A stretch of 64,000 nucleotides of DNA from Devosia sp. 67-54 (GTDB lineage Bacteria > Pseudomonadota > Alphaproteobacteria > Rhizobiales > Devosiaceae). The translations under genes and the position numbers were made by a program. The stretch's first letter is position 1. Each line of letters opens with the position of its first letter. Under the pieces are notes generated by a model. That model was not told the DNA's origin and made no database searches. It worked only from the letters and a program-made list of their open reading frames with translations. Below, in pieces: positions 47,005 to 56,217 of this stretch. The stretch lies in contig NZ_MKVA01000005.1 of NCBI RefSeq assembly GCF_001899075.1, positions 1,054,001 to 1,118,000 on the forward strand. Reading direction: 5' to 3'.

Positions 47005-48300
47005 CTATCGCTCCAGCACGATCCCCGCCTTCGCCAGCATCTTGTCGACGTCCACCCGCCCGGCCCCGGCGATCGAGGCGTTGGCGGCGATGCCGGTGAG
47101 GATGGACCAGGCGCCTTCCTTCTGCGTCGAGGCACGGTTGTATTTATCGGCGGGCATGCTGGCCGGCTCGAACAGATAGCCCAGCATCACCGGATCGGCG
47201 CCGCCATGGTCGCCGCTGCCGGCCCACACCGGCACGTCCTCGGGCCGCCTGCCGGCGAGATGCAGCGTCGTGGTCATGTTGTCGCCATGCGCCTTGTCGC
47301 GCTTGCCGCCGAACACGCCGTGCACCTCGATATGCTTGTGCCTGAGCTCGCCCTTGGAGCCGTGGAAGGTGATCTCGAGGCCCTCCCAGGGCGAATAGGC
47401 GCACAGCGTGTAGTTGAGGAACACGCCGTTGGCGTAGGTCGCCTGCACCTGCATGGTGTCCTCGATGGTGATGTCGTCGGCCCACACGCATTTGTCGCGG
47501 TAGTAGCCGTCGGCGTCCTCGGCCTCGAGGTACATGTCGCGCAGGCTCTCGTCAGCCTCGAGGTCGAGCCGATAGTCGCATTTGTCGAACACCGGGCAGC
47601 CGTGGCAGCGCGGCCCGTGGTTCTCGAGGCCGAGCTCTTTGGCCGTTTCGGGCGTGTAGAACACGCGCTTGCCGTTGGCGCTGACGGTCTTGGGCGTCGA
47701 GGCGACCCACCAGTTCATCAGGTCGAAATGGTGCGTGGATTTGTGCACCAGCAGCCCGCCCGATTTGTCCTTGTAGCGGTGCCAGCGGCGGAAATAGTCG
47801 GCGCCGTGCACGCGGTCGAGATACCAGGTGAAATCCACCGCCTGGATGTCGCCGATGGCGCCCGACATCAGGATGTCCTTCAGTTGCGTGCGCGCCGGCG
47901 TGTAGCGGTAGTTAAAGGTGACAGTGAGGTGCCTGCCGCTCGCGCGCTGCGCATCGAGCACCTGCTTGAGCTTGCCGAGGTCGATGGTCATCGGCTTTTC
48001 GGTCATCACGTTGCAGCCGGCGCGCAGGGCGCGGACGATGTAGTCGTGATGCAAATAGTCGGGCACGGTGACGATCACCGTATCGGGCCGCTGCTCGGCG
48101 ATCATCCTGTCGAAATCGGCGGCCTCGTAGGTGGCGATGCCGTTGCCCGGCTGCGGCGGCGCCTCGCTCACCGACAGCGCCAGGCGCTTGTCGTTGACGT
48201 CGCAGAGCGCGACCAGCCGGTTGTCCCTGGGATGGGTCTCGGTGACCGCGCGGCGATACATCTGGTGGCGCCCGCCGACGCCGACGATTGCGTATTTCAC
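47005..48300 (-). CDS. Gfo/Idh/MocA family oxidoreductase with cysteine cluster
   Basis: A 431-residue protein. NAD-binding 'KYAIVGVGGRHQMYRRAVTE', EKP motif in 'GCNVMTEKPMTIDLGKLKQV', 'YRYTPARTQLKDILMSGAIG' and 'GGLLVHKSTHHFDLMNWWV'. An insertion near residue 230 has four closely spaced cysteines ('RCHGCPVFDKCDYRL' plus one more in 'DKCVWADD'), which may bind a metal. It is longer than the two other dehydrogenases and convergent with their operon; probably acts on the same or a related sugar. Confidence 0.88.
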   Translation of the reverse strand: MKYAIVGVGGRHQMYRRAVTETHPRDNRLVALCDVNDKRLALSVSEAPPQPGNGIATYEAADFDRMIAEQRPDTVIVTVPDYLHHDYIVRALRAGCNVMTEKPMTIDLGKLKQVLDAQRASGRHLTVTFNYRYTPARTQLKDILMSGAIGDIQAVDFTWYLDRVHGADYFRRWHRYKDKSGGLLVHKSTHHFDLMNWWVASTPKTVSANGKRVFYTPETAKELGLENHGPRCHGCPVFDKCDYRLDLEADESLRDMYLEAEDADGYYRDKCVWADDITIEDTMQVQATYANGVFLNYTLCAYSPWEGLEITFHGSKGELRHKHIEVHGVFGGKRDKAHGDNMTTTLHLAGRRPEDVPVWAGSGDHGGADPVMLGYLFEPASMPADKYNRASTQKEGAWSILTGIAANASIAGAGRVDVDKMLAKAGIVLER

Positions 48301-48377
48301 TGACAGAATTCCCTTGCCGCCCCGGGGTCGTGCGCGGCGCTCGAGGCCCAGTCTGGCGCGAGGCGGCGGGCCAACTC

Positions 48378-48395
48378 AAGCGCTAGTTTGCGCTT
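48378..48395 (-). promoter_or_regulatory. inverted repeat upstream of the convergent dehydrogenase gene
   Basis: AAGCGC-TAGTTT-GCGCTT is a perfect 6-6-6 inverted repeat about 78 bases before the ATG at 48300. Half-sites AAGCGC/GCGCTT resemble LacI-family operators. No LacI gene lies within the window. Confidence 0.4.
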
Positions 48396-48500
48396 TCCGA
48401 TCAAGAGTTTGAGGCACGGGCCGGAGCTCGGCCCGGCGGCCCTGCCACAAAATCACCCCTTGCCTCCGGGCCCCCGGTTCGCTAGGGCATCCGGCGATGT

Positions 48501-48577
48501 CGGGGTGTAGCGCAGCCTGGTAGCGCATTTGTCTGGGGGACAAAGGGTCGTCGGTTCAAATCCGGCCACTCCGACCA
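48501..48577 (+). tRNA. tRNA-Pro (anticodon GGG)
   Basis: A 77-base tRNA with encoded CCA. Acceptor stem CGGGGTG pairs with CACTCCG (one G-T). The D-arm is AGCGCAGCCTGGTAGCGC. The anticodon arm TTTGT-CTGGGGG-ACAAA places GGG at 34-36. The T-arm contains GGTTCAAATCC. It reads CCC/CCU proline codons. Confidence 0.96.
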
Positions 48578-48600
48578 TCTCTCCCCATCTGGATTTGCGG

Positions 48601-49572
48601 TTACGGCCGGCTGTCGCCGGGTTCCGGATCGGGCAGCAGCCCGTGGCTGCGCAGCCATTCCTGCAGCAATTGCGGCCATTGCGACAGCGACGGGTTGGAG
48701 CCGCCGAGGCCGCTGCCGTGCTGGCCTTTCTCGAAGATGTGCAACTCGGCCGGCACGCCGTTGGCGTGCAGTTCCGTATAGAAGCGCACGACGCTGTCGG
48801 CGGGCACGATGGTGTCTTCGTCGGTGCTGAACAGGAAGGTCGGCGGCATGCCGGGGCCCACCTTGCCGGTCGGCAGATAGCCGGCATAGGCCGCCGGCTC
48901 GCATGGGCCGCCGAGCAGGAATTGCGAATACATGCAGTAGTCGGAATTGCCCTTCGGGTTGAGCTTGGGGCCTTCGACCCAGGGATAGGCGAGGATCAGG
49001 AAATCGGGGCGGTCGCTGACCTTGTCGATGTCGTCCGCCGGCTCGGCGGCAGCGTCGGAGGCTTCGGCGGCGGTGGTCGCCGCAAGATGTCCGCCGGCGG
49101 AAAATCCCAGCATGCCGATGCGCGCGGGATCGATGCCGAACTCACCGGCTTTCGCCCGCACGAAACGCATGGCGCGGGCGCCGTCGAGGAGCGGCAGCGG
49201 CAGGCGGCCGGCCTTGCCGACGCGATAGGTGAGAACGAAGGCGGTGACGCCGCGCGCGGCGAACCAGCTCGCCGGCTCGCTGCCTTCCTGCGCCACCGCC
49301 AGACTGGCGTAGGCGCCGCCCGGCGCGATGATGATCGCCGTGCCGTTGGCCCAGCCGTCGGGCGGACGAACGATGCGCAGCGTCGGACTCTGCGCGGCGT
49401 CGTCGCCGGTGGCGCCGGGCGCGCGCCCGTCCCACAGGCGGAAGGTTTCGGTCTCGGGTGGTGGCGCCAGCGCGCCGCCATCGCCGTCGGCCGCGACGGA
49501 GGCCGAGGCGTGCAGGGCAAAGCCCAGCGCCAGGGCCGCAATGATGATCGCCAGAAGCTTGAGCCTGTTCAC
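48601..49572 (-). CDS. secreted alpha/beta hydrolase (esterase, BD-FAE/xylanase-like)
   Basis: A 323-residue protein with a signal peptide (NRLKLLAIIIAALALGFALH). The fold is recognised from the oxyanion region 'GTAIIIAPGGAYASLAVAQE', the nucleophile elbow 'IGMLGFSAGGHLAATT' (G-F-S-A-G), 'TDEDTIVPADS' (acid) and 'FEKGQHGSGL' (histidine). It resembles acetyl-xylan esterase/lipase-type enzymes acting on sugar esters. The start is uncertain: GTG 49572 gives a clean signal peptide and has GAGG before it; ATG 49590 is the alternative. Confidence 0.87.
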   Translation of the reverse strand: MNRLKLLAIIIAALALGFALHASASVAADGDGGALAPPPETETFRLWDGRAPGATGDDAAQSPTLRIVRPPDGWANGTAIIIAPGGAYASLAVAQEGSEPASWFAARGVTAFVLTYRVGKAGRLPLPLLDGARAMRFVRAKAGEFGIDPARIGMLGFSAGGHLAATTAAEASDAAAEPADDIDKVSDRPDFLILAYPWVEGPKLNPKGNSDYCMYSQFLLGGPCEPAAYAGYLPTGKVGPGMPPTFLFSTDEDTIVPADSVVRFYTELHANGVPAELHIFEKGQHGSGLGGSNPSLSQWPQLLQEWLRSHGLLPDPEPGDSRP

Positions 49573-49691
49573 CGCACCCTCGAGCCACATCGAAGCCGGC
49601 ACTGCGGCTTCCCGAAAATCCCATAGCGCAGGGCGCGGCGGACGAGGATGGTTAATGCAAAGTGTAGTAAAGGCCGGCGCCGCCGCGAGGC

Positions 49692-50291
49692 TCAGGCCTC
49701 GCCGGCGTCCGGCGGCGGGGTGGGCTTCAGGCCCTCCTTGCCCCAATGACTGTAGCGGTCGAGCAGGCGGTCGAAGGTCACAAGCTCGTCCTCGGTCCAG
49801 CATTTGAGGGCGCGGCCCAGCATGCCGCCCTTGCGACGGCGGAATTCCTCGCCGAAGGCCCAGCCCTTCTCGGTCGCCTCCAGCACGATGCGGCGCGAAT
49901 CCGTCTGCGAGGCGACGCGGCGGATATAGCCCTTGTCGACCAGTTCGGAGACCAGCCGGCTGGCCCGCGACGGGTCGATGTGGAGCCGTTCGGCCACGGT
50001 GCCCACGGTGACTTCGCGGCCGGCGTCCTCGAGGTTCTCGGGGTGCCAGTGCGAGACGGCGCCCATCACGTCGAGCAGTTGCAGGTCGATGCCGGCGTCC
50101 ATCTCGCGCAGCACGTCGGCGACGAATTCGCGCTTGCTGATGGAGCGGCGCATGCGCTGCATGGTGGCGTCGATCCTGACGATCGCCGCCGCCGCCTCAG
50201 GGCTGTAGCCGGCCGCGATATAGACTTCGGCAGACTTCACTTCGCTGGAGGTGTCGCGCGCCGGCTGGTGCGTCTTGTCCATCCGATTCAT
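49692..50291 (-). CDS. MarR family transcriptional regulator (divergent to MFS efflux gene)
   Basis: A 199-residue MarR protein with about 60 extra N-terminal residues. The DNA-binding part is 'VTVGTVAERLHIDPSRASRL' with 'VSELVDKGYIRRVASQTDSR' and 'RIVLEATEKG'. It is divergent from a drug-efflux-type transporter 118 bases away, with a palindrome in between, the standard arrangement of a MarR repressor controlling its efflux pump. Confidence 0.9.
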   Translation of the reverse strand: MNRMDKTHQPARDTSSEVKSAEVYIAAGYSPEAAAAIVRIDATMQRMRRSISKREFVADVLREMDAGIDLQLLDVMGAVSHWHPENLEDAGREVTVGTVAERLHIDPSRASRLVSELVDKGYIRRVASQTDSRRIVLEATEKGWAFGEEFRRRKGGMLGRALKCWTEDELVTFDRLLDRYSHWGKEGLKPTPPPDAGEA

Positions 50292-50326
50292 GTGCGCGCC
50301 TTATCACAATTTCATGCATTTAGCAA

Positions 50327-50338
50327 GTACGTGCGTAC
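50327..50338. promoter_or_regulatory. palindromic operator between marR and the MFS gene
   Basis: GTACG-TG-CGTAC, a perfect 12-base palindrome, lies 16 bases upstream of the MFS promoter -35 and 36 bases from the marR ATG. Position suggests MarR binding and joint control of both genes. Confidence 0.5.
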
Positions 50339-50353
50339 ATCACATATATGCTG

Positions 50354-50382
50354 TTGACATACATCTGCAATGAGCAGATAAC
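50354..50382 (+). promoter_or_regulatory. sigma-70-type promoter of the MFS transporter gene
   Basis: A consensus -35 TTGACA (50354-50359), 17-base spacer and -10 GATAAC (50377-50382) lie 26 bases before the ATG at 50409. One of the clearest promoters in the window. Confidence 0.65.
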
Positions 50383-50408
50383 CCGCGCCTCGTTTGAGAG
50401 GCACTCCC

Positions 50409-51926
50409 ATGACTATCGATGCTCAGCTTTCCCGCGCCGAGGCCGGTCCCGACCGCACGACGCTCATTGTCTACCTCGGGGCCCTCACCGCGATGTTCAT
50501 GGGCGTTCTCGACATGAACATCGTCGTGACCGCCCTGCCCACCATCGCGCACGATCTCGGCAATGTGCATTTGCTCGGCTGGGTGGGCGCCGCCTACCTG
50601 CTCTCCACCGGGGCGGCGTCGCCGTTCTACGGCAAGCTCGGCGACATGTACGGCCGCAAGCCGGTGGTGATCTTTGCGGTCACGGTGTTCCTGCTCGGCT
50701 CGCTGCTGTGCGGCTTCGCCTGGTCGATGGAGGCGCTGATCGGCGCCCGCGTGATCCAGGGGATCGGCGGCGGCGGCCTGATGGTGTCGGCCTTCGCCAT
50801 CATCGGCGAACTGTTCGAGCCGCGCGAGCGCGCCCGCTACCAAGGCTATTCGTCGGCGGTGTTCACCCTCGGCTCGGTGCTCGGCCCGGTGGGCGGCGGC
50901 TACCTCACCGACCTGCTCGGCTGGCGCTCGATCTTCCTGGTGAACATCCCGATCGGCCTCGCCGTGCTGGCCATCGTCGCGCTGGGCATGCGGCGCAAGG
51001 CCAATGCAGTGCACCACCGCATCGACATCCTCGGCGGCGTGCTGCTGGCGATCGCCACGGTGGCCGTCGTCTACTGGAGCGACCACGTGCTGGAGCCGAC
51101 CGGCCAGGATGTGTGGACCTATCTGCTGCCGGTTATCGGCGCGGTGGCGGTCGTCGCCTTCGTGCTGGTCGAGCGGCGCGCCGCCGAGCCGATCATTCCG
51201 CTGCGGCTGTTCGCCAACCGCACCATCAGCATGGTGACCATCGTGTCGGTGCTGGGCGGCATGTCGACGCTCGGGCTCTACTTCTACTTCGCGCTGTTCA
51301 TGCAGATGATCACCGGCCTGCCGCCGGGCGAACTGGGCCTGCTGTTCCTGCCGATGTCGGTGACGGTCGCGGTGGTGTCGATCGCCGCCGGGCGGATCGT
51401 CGCCAGCACCGGCCGCTACAAATGGCTGACGGTCGCCGGCATGGCGGTGGGCATCGGGCTGATGCTGTTCTACGCCAACATGGATGCCAACACCCCGCTC
51501 TGGGTGCTGTGCATCGCCTCGATGGCGTTCGGCGTCAGCATGGGGCTCACCATGCAGACGCTGGTGGTGGCGATCCAGGCAGCGGCGCCGCTGCAGGACA
51601 TCGGCGCCGCGACCGGCCTCATCACCCAGGCGCGGACCATCGGCGCCAGCCTCGGGCTCGCGCTCAACGGCGCGGTGATGGTGCTGGGCCTCACCCATGC
51701 CACCGTGGCACTGGCGCCGGACGTGGCGGCGGCGATCCCCGGCGGGCTCGCGGCGATCACCCCGAAATCGCTCGAAGGGCTGGCCGGCCCGGTGCGCGAC
51801 GCGGTGCTGCACGGCTATGCCACCGGCTTCGCGCCGACCTACCTGTTCGTCGGCGGGCTCTATCTCGCCGCCACGGTGCTGCTGGCGCTGCTGCCCGACG
51901 CGCAGATCCCGAAGCGGGCGCATTGA
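50409..51926 (+). CDS. MFS drug:H+ antiporter, DHA2 (EmrB/QacA) family
   Basis: A 505-residue transporter with 14 predicted helices. Motif A in the first cytoplasmic loop is 'GKLGDMYGRKPVVIFAVTVF'. Motif C-like 'GSVLGPVGGGYLTDLLGWRS' and 'FLVNIPIGLAVLAIV' mark the antiporter subgroup. 'LDMNIVVTALPTIAHDLG' is the DHA2 first-helix motif. Exports drugs or metabolites using the proton gradient, probably repressed by the divergent MarR. Confidence 0.92.
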   Translation: MTIDAQLSRAEAGPDRTTLIVYLGALTAMFMGVLDMNIVVTALPTIAHDLGNVHLLGWVGAAYLLSTGAASPFYGKLGDMYGRKPVVIFAVTVFLLGSLLCGFAWSMEALIGARVIQGIGGGGLMVSAFAIIGELFEPRERARYQGYSSAVFTLGSVLGPVGGGYLTDLLGWRSIFLVNIPIGLAVLAIVALGMRRKANAVHHRIDILGGVLLAIATVAVVYWSDHVLEPTGQDVWTYLLPVIGAVAVVAFVLVERRAAEPIIPLRLFANRTISMVTIVSVLGGMSTLGLYFYFALFMQMITGLPPGELGLLFLPMSVTVAVVSIAAGRIVASTGRYKWLTVAGMAVGIGLMLFYANMDANTPLWVLCIASMAFGVSMGLTMQTLVVAIQAAAPLQDIGAATGLITQARTIGASLGLALNGAVMVLGLTHATVALAPDVAAAIPGGLAAITPKSLEGLAGPVRDAVLHGYATGFAPTYLFVGGLYLAATVLLALLPDAQIPKRAH

Positions 51927-51975
51927 GGCACTCGGGCCACAGTCGAACGACCAGGCGCCGTTCGGTCATGATCGC

Positions 51976-52025
51976 GATGGTGCAGTCGGGTTCCCCTCCC
52001 CCTTTGCGGGGAGGGGCCGGGGCGG
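51976..52025. repeat. dispersed GC-rich hairpin element, family A (copy 3, single unit)
   Basis: GATGGTGCAGTCGGG followed by a C-run/G-run hairpin (CCCCTCCCCC and GCGGGGAGGGG) matches the right half of copy 2 and the left end of copy 1. It lies in the gap between the convergent MFS and MerR genes. Confidence 0.6.
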
Positions 52026-52088
52026 CGCGAACCGGCGTCCGGATCAGCTCCACCGAACTAGAACAAAATTCCTGGAACGAGCCCTGCC

Positions 52089-52562
52089 CTATTCGCGCGC
52101 GCGCTCGAGCAGGCGCTTGCACTCCAGCAGGTCGCGCAGCACGGCGTTGAGGCGCTCGCGGTCGGCGGCGTCGAGCGCCGGGCCTGCGCCGGCCAGCATC
52201 GGCGGCATGGGCGCCTCGTCGATCGCCGAGGGCAGGTCGTCCGGCTCGACCGGGTCGGGCGCGACCGGGGGCGGCAGCGCCTCCACCGGGCCGCCATTGC
52301 CGATGGCCGCGACGTGGCGCACGCCCTGATCCTTGAGGATCTTCTGCACGCCCTTGATGGTGAAGCCCTGGTCGTAGAGCAGGTGCCGGATGCCCTTGAG
52401 CAGCAGCACGTCCTCGGGCCGGTAATAGCGCCGGCCGCCGCCGCGCTTCAGCGGCTTGATGGTCGAGAAACGCGTCTCCCAGAACCGCAGCACGTGCTGC
52501 GGCAGGTCGAGTTCGTCAGCGGCTTCTGAGATCGTCCGGAACGCCTCGGGAGACTTGTCCAC
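52089..52562 (-). CDS. MerR family transcriptional regulator
   Basis: A 157-residue protein. The N-terminal winged helix is '[20 protein letters not shown]', '[20 protein letters not shown]' and '[16 protein letters not shown]'. A proline-rich middle and a C-terminal helix ('[20 protein letters not shown]') follow. This MerR type is a fixed partner of ihfA in alphaproteobacteria; its effector is unknown. 23 bases downstream of ihfA. Confidence 0.9.
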   Translation of the reverse strand: MDKSPEAFRTISEAADELDLPQHVLRFWETRFSTIKPLKRGGGRRYYRPEDVLLLKGIRHLLYDQGFTIKGVQKILKDQGVRHVAAIGNGGPVEALPPPVAPDPVEPDDLPSAIDEAPMPPMLAGAGPALDAADRERLNAVLRDLLECKRLLERARE

Positions 52563-52585
52563 CCCGAATCCCTTTCAGAAAGGGC

Positions 52586-52897
52586 TTATTTTCCAGAGCG
52601 AACCATAGATTTGTTGATCTTGGATTTCAACACGTTGCTGGGTTTGAACACCAGAACCTGCCGCGGCAGTATGGGGACTTCCTCGCCGGTCTTGGGATTG
52701 CGGCCGATGCGCTGGTTCTTGGAGCGCACCTGGAACGAGCCGAAGGACGAGAGCTTGACGTTTTCTCCCGAGACCAGCGCGTCGCCGATGAGGGCGAGGA
52801 ACCGTTCGACCAATTCGGCCGACTCGGTGCGCGACAGCCCTACGGATTCGTACACGGCCTCGGCGAGGTCCGCGCGAGTGACAGTCTTCTGGGTCAT
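52586..52897 (-). CDS. ihfA: integration host factor subunit alpha
   Basis: A 103-residue HU/IHF-family DNA-bending protein: '[20 protein letters not shown]', '[20 protein letters not shown]' and the DNA-intercalating arm '[20 protein letters not shown]' with the key proline. It bends DNA in recombination and transcription. Follows fabH, as in related genomes. Confidence 0.96.
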   Translation of the reverse strand: MTQKTVTRADLAEAVYESVGLSRTESAELVERFLALIGDALVSGENVKLSSFGSFQVRSKNQRIGRNPKTGEEVPILPRQVLVFKPSNVLKSKINKSMVRSGK

Positions 52898-53022
52898 GCC
52901 TCTCCCCCATTACGCCAAACCGGATCCGCCGCTTCCCGACAGGCGCCCTGCCCGAGAGGCGAAAGATTAGCCCCCACGGGCAATTAAGGCAATCGCGCCG
53001 GTCGGTGCAATTGTTTTGACAG

Positions 53023-53561
53023 TCAGATGCTTAGGGCGCGTCGCGGACGCCCGAAAATGCAGATGGGGCGCTCGTGGTAGTGCGACTGCGCCACCTCGGT
53101 GAAGCCGAGGCGCGCCGCCAGCCGGCGCGAGCGCACATGTTCGGGGTCGATGATGGCGGTGAGCCGCTCGCGCGGCCCATGCTGTTCGGCCCAGGCGAGG
53201 CAGGCGCGCATGGCCTCTTCGGCGAGGCCGCGGCCCTGAAAAGGCCGGCCAGCGCCCAGCCGGCCTCCATGCTGCCGTCGAGGCTGGGCGCCAGGCCGCG
53301 CTGCATGTCCTGGAAGCCGCATTCGCCGGCAAGCGCGCCGGTCGCGCGATCCTCGATGGCCCAATAGCCGAAGCCCAGATGATGCCAGACGCCGACGTGC
53401 CGCATGAAGCGCGCCCAGCTCTGCTCGCGATCGAACGGCGTGCCGCCGAGGAAGCGGACCACCGCGGGATCGGCGAACATCTCGAAATAGGCGTCGAAAT
53501 CCGCAAGGCGGTAGCCCCTGAGGCGGAGCCGGCCGGTCTCGAGCACCGGGATCGCGACCAT
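53023..53561 (-). pseudogene. GNAT family N-acetyltransferase, frameshifted
   Basis: From ATG 53561 the frame reads a good GNAT N-terminus ('PVLETGRLRLRGYRLADFDA') to 'GSMEAGWALAG' and then turns into nonsense. The rest of motif A and the C-terminus ('PFQGRGLAEEAMRACLAWAE', 'TEVAQSHYHERPICIFGRPR') continue in another frame to a stop at 53023. The total of 539 bases is one short of a multiple of three, so a single base is missing near 53241-53250, within a GGCCGGCC context. Either a real inactivation or a sequencing error. It lies between fabH and ihfA, where related genomes often have nothing. Confidence 0.8.
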
Positions 53562-53565
53562 AGGG

Positions 53566-54531
53566 CTACCAGCGGATCAGCGAGGCACCCCAGGTGAAGC
53601 CGCCGCCCATGGCCTCGATCATCACCAGATCGCCGCGCTTGATGCGGCCGTCGCGCACCGCCTCGGTCAGCGCCAGCGGCACAGAGGCCGCCGAGGTGTT
53701 GGCGTGGCGGTCGACAGTGATCACCACCTTTTCGGGCGGGATGTGCAGCTTCTCGCCGGCGCCTTCGATGATGCGGCGGTTCGCCTGGTGCGGGACAAAC
53801 CAGTCCAGATCCTTGACCGTGTACCCCGTCGACGACAGCACGTTCTCGACGACGTCGGTGATCTTCCCCACGGCGTGGCGGAAAACCTCCTTGCCCTCCA
53901 TATGCACAAAGCCGATGGAGCGCGTGGTGGAAGGGCCGCCGGTGGTGTTGAGCTTGTCGGCGTAGTGGCCGTCGGAGCGCAGCGACGAGGCGAGGATGCC
54001 GCGATCGCCGTCGCCGCCCAGTTCCAGCACCGCGGCGCCGGCACCGTCGCCGAACAGCACGCAGGTGGTGCGGTCGGTCCAGTCGAGGATGCGCGTGGTG
54101 GTCTCGGCGCCGATGACGAGCGCCCGGCGGGCGAGGCCGTTCTTGAGGTAGGAATCGGCGGTGACCATGCCGTAGACGAAGCCGGAGCAGACCGCCTGGA
54201 TGTCGAAGGCGGCGCCGTGATGCATGCCGAGCTTCTGCTGCACCAGCGTCGCCGTGGCCGGAAAGGTCAGGTCCGGCGTGCTGGTGGCGAGGACGATCAA
54301 ATCGATCTCGTCGGCGGAGATGCGGGCATCGTCGAGGGCACGGCGCGCGGCATGCAAAGCGAGATCGGAGGTGAACTCGCCCTCGGCGGCGACGTGGCGC
54401 TGCTTGATGCCCACGCGCTGCTGAATCCACTCGTCCGAGGTGTCGATCATGCGCGACAGCTCGTCATTGGTCATGATGCGGGCCGGCAGATAGCTGCCGA
54501 CCCCACGCACGATGGATCGCAACGCACTCAC
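53566..54531 (-). CDS. fabH: beta-ketoacyl-ACP synthase III
   Basis: A 321-residue KAS III that starts fatty acid synthesis from acetyl-CoA and malonyl-ACP. Catalytic triad: cysteine in '[14 protein letters not shown]', histidine in '[14 protein letters not shown]' and asparagine in '[15 protein letters not shown]'. '[11 protein letters not shown]' is the canonical C-terminus. The GTG start at 54531 overlaps the plsX stop (GTGA). Confidence 0.96.
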   Translation of the reverse strand: MSALRSIVRGVGSYLPARIMTNDELSRMIDTSDEWIQQRVGIKQRHVAAEGEFTSDLALHAARRALDDARISADEIDLIVLATSTPDLTFPATATLVQQKLGMHHGAAFDIQAVCSGFVYGMVTADSYLKNGLARRALVIGAETTTRILDWTDRTTCVLFGDGAGAAVLELGGDGDRGILASSLRSDGHYADKLNTTGGPSTTRSIGFVHMEGKEVFRHAVGKITDVVENVLSSTGYTVKDLDWFVPHQANRRIIEGAGEKLHIPPEKVVITVDRHANTSAASVPLALTEAVRDGRIKRGDLVMIEAMGGGFTWGASLIRW

Positions 54532-55592
54532 GCGGGATTCGCCTCTCTGTCGGTTTGGGCCGGGGCCGGGAACGCAGGGAACCGCCGCATGCCTTCGGAA
54601 ATCTTGTCGATCAGACGGCTGCGCGCCATCTCGTAGCCGAGGCCGAGCGCCGCCTTGAAGCCGATCTCGTCGGTGCCGCCGTGCGATTTGATGACGATGC
54701 CGTTGAGGCCCAGGAACACGCCGCCATTGACGTTGCGCGGGTCGAGCTTGCGGCGGATGGCGTTGAGCGCCTTGCCGGCCAGCATGGCGCCGAGCATGGA
54801 AAAGACGTCGGCCTTGAGGGCGTTGCGCAGATAGGTGCCGACCTGCCGCGCCGTGCCCTCGGCGGTCTTCAGCGCAATATTGCCGGTGAAGCCCTCGGTG
54901 ACGATGACGTCGACGGTGCCCTTGCCGATGTCGTCGCCCTCGACGAAGCCGTGATAGGTGAAGCCGGCGCCGCTCGCCCGTTGCAGCATGGCGGCCGCCT
55001 CCTTGACCTCGTCGTGGCCCTTCATCTCCTCGGTGCCGACATTGAGCAAGCCGATGGTCGGCAGCTCCTGATCGAACAGGGCGCGGGCGAGCGCCGCGCC
55101 GAGGATCGAGAAATCGACGAGCTGCTTGGCATCGCCGCCGATGGTGGCGCCGACGTCGAGCACCACGATGTCGGCGCGCAGCGTCGGCCAGATGGCGGCG
55201 ATGGCCGGACGCGAAATGCCCTCCATGGGCCTGAGGCAGAAGGTCGACATCGCCATCAGCGCGCCGGTGTTGCCGCCCGAGACGGCAACGTCGGCCTCGC
55301 CATCCTTGACCGATTGCAGCGCGGCCCACATCGACGAATTGCCCCTGCCCTTGCGCAGCGCCTGCGACGGCTTCTCGTCCATCGAGATGACGTTATCGCA
55401 ATGCACGACGCGGCTGACCGGCTTCAATTCGGGGAATTTGTCGAGCAGCGGCGTGATATCGGCCTCGCGGCCGTGAAAGATGAAACTGACGTTCTTGCGT
55501 TCGCGCAGGGCCAGCCACGCACCGTGGATCGCCACCTGAGGCCCGATATCGCCGCCCATGGCGTCGACCGAAATGCGAATGGAATCGACCAT
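54528..55592 (-). CDS. plsX: phosphate acyltransferase PlsX
   Basis: A 354-residue acyl-ACP:phosphate acyltransferase, first step of phospholipid synthesis through acyl-phosphate. '[20 protein letters not shown]' is the family N-terminus. '[20 protein letters not shown]', '[20 protein letters not shown]' and '[20 protein letters not shown]' are conserved. Overlaps fabH by four bases. Confidence 0.96.
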   Translation of the reverse strand: MVDSIRISVDAMGGDIGPQVAIHGAWLALRERKNVSFIFHGREADITPLLDKFPELKPVSRVVHCDNVISMDEKPSQALRKGRGNSSMWAALQSVKDGEADVAVSGGNTGALMAMSTFCLRPMEGISRPAIAAIWPTLRADIVVLDVGATIGGDAKQLVDFSILGAALARALFDQELPTIGLLNVGTEEMKGHDEVKEAAAMLQRASGAGFTYHGFVEGDDIGKGTVDVIVTEGFTGNIALKTAEGTARQVGTYLRNALKADVFSMLGAMLAGKALNAIRRKLDPRNVNGGVFLGLNGIVIKSHGGTDEIGFKAALGLGYEMARSRLIDKISEGMRRFPAFPAPAQTDREANPA

Positions 55593-55674
55593 CTGTACCG
55601 TATCTGGCCCGCCGCGCAGGCGCGGAGCACCTTAATCAAACGCCTTCGAGGCGCAAGAGCAGGCGAAGGGCCAG

Positions 55675-56217
55675 CTATTCCTCTTTGGGTTTCAACGCCT
55701 TGAGCGCGGCAAAGGGATGGTCTTGGGCGGCATCGGGCGCAAGACCCAGAGCGTCGACGCTTTCGCCGGGCGCCCGTGGATAAAGATCGACCGCGAGCAC
55801 CAGCGTTTCAATGACGAGGTCGGTCAAATCCGCCTCGTTGCCTTCGAAATGGTCGGGAATGTCGTCGCCTTCGAGGTCGACGAAGATCTCGGCATTGGCC
55901 GGGCCGGCATAGGGCTTCTCGCCGCCGGGCAGGAAGATGCGGTCGACCGGCTCGGCGATCTGCTGCGTCAGCGGCTCCAGCGTCACGACCGAAGGCTGCG
56001 TGACGGCCGCCGTGAGCCGGCCCGTGACGCGGATGCCGCCGCGGAATTTCACGGCGTGCAGCTTGACCTCGAGCGCATCCACCGAGGTAACGCCGACGAT
56101 GCGGGCGAGCGCCGCGCGCTCTTCGGCATCGGGCGACACGTCGATATCGCGGCCCGTGGCCGGCATCGAGTCGAGGCGCACGCTGGCGCCGCGCAGATGC
56201 AGCTTCGGGGCGCTCAC
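55675..56217 (-). CDS. YceD/DUF177 family protein
   Basis: A 180-residue protein of the DUF177 family, linked to 23S rRNA/L32 maturation, often encoded before rpmF-plsX. Recognisable by 'VKFRGGIRVTGRLTAAVTQP' and the acidic 'DIPDHFEGNEADLTDLVIET' segment. The conserved cysteines found in some members are absent here. The GTG start at 56217 overlaps the chaperone gene stop (GTGA). Confidence 0.85.
   Translation of the reverse strand: MSAPKLHLRGASVRLDSMPATGRDIDVSPDAEERAALARIVGVTSVDALEVKLHAVKFRGGIRVTGRLTAAVTQPSVVTLEPLTQQIAEPVDRIFLPGGEKPYAGPANAEIFVDLEGDDIPDHFEGNEADLTDLVIETLVLAVDLYPRAPGESVDALGLAPDAAQDHPFAALKALKPKEE

Noticed and set aside
50340-51923. His/Arg/Asp-rich minus-strand open frame (527 codons) opposite the MFS gene
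   Set aside because: Antisense artefact; the plus strand has all DHA2 transporter motifs.
52061-52078. GAAC...GAAC pair resembling an SOS box near the MerR gene end
   Set aside because: The spacer is 10 bases rather than 7 and it lies at a gene 3' end, not in a promoter.
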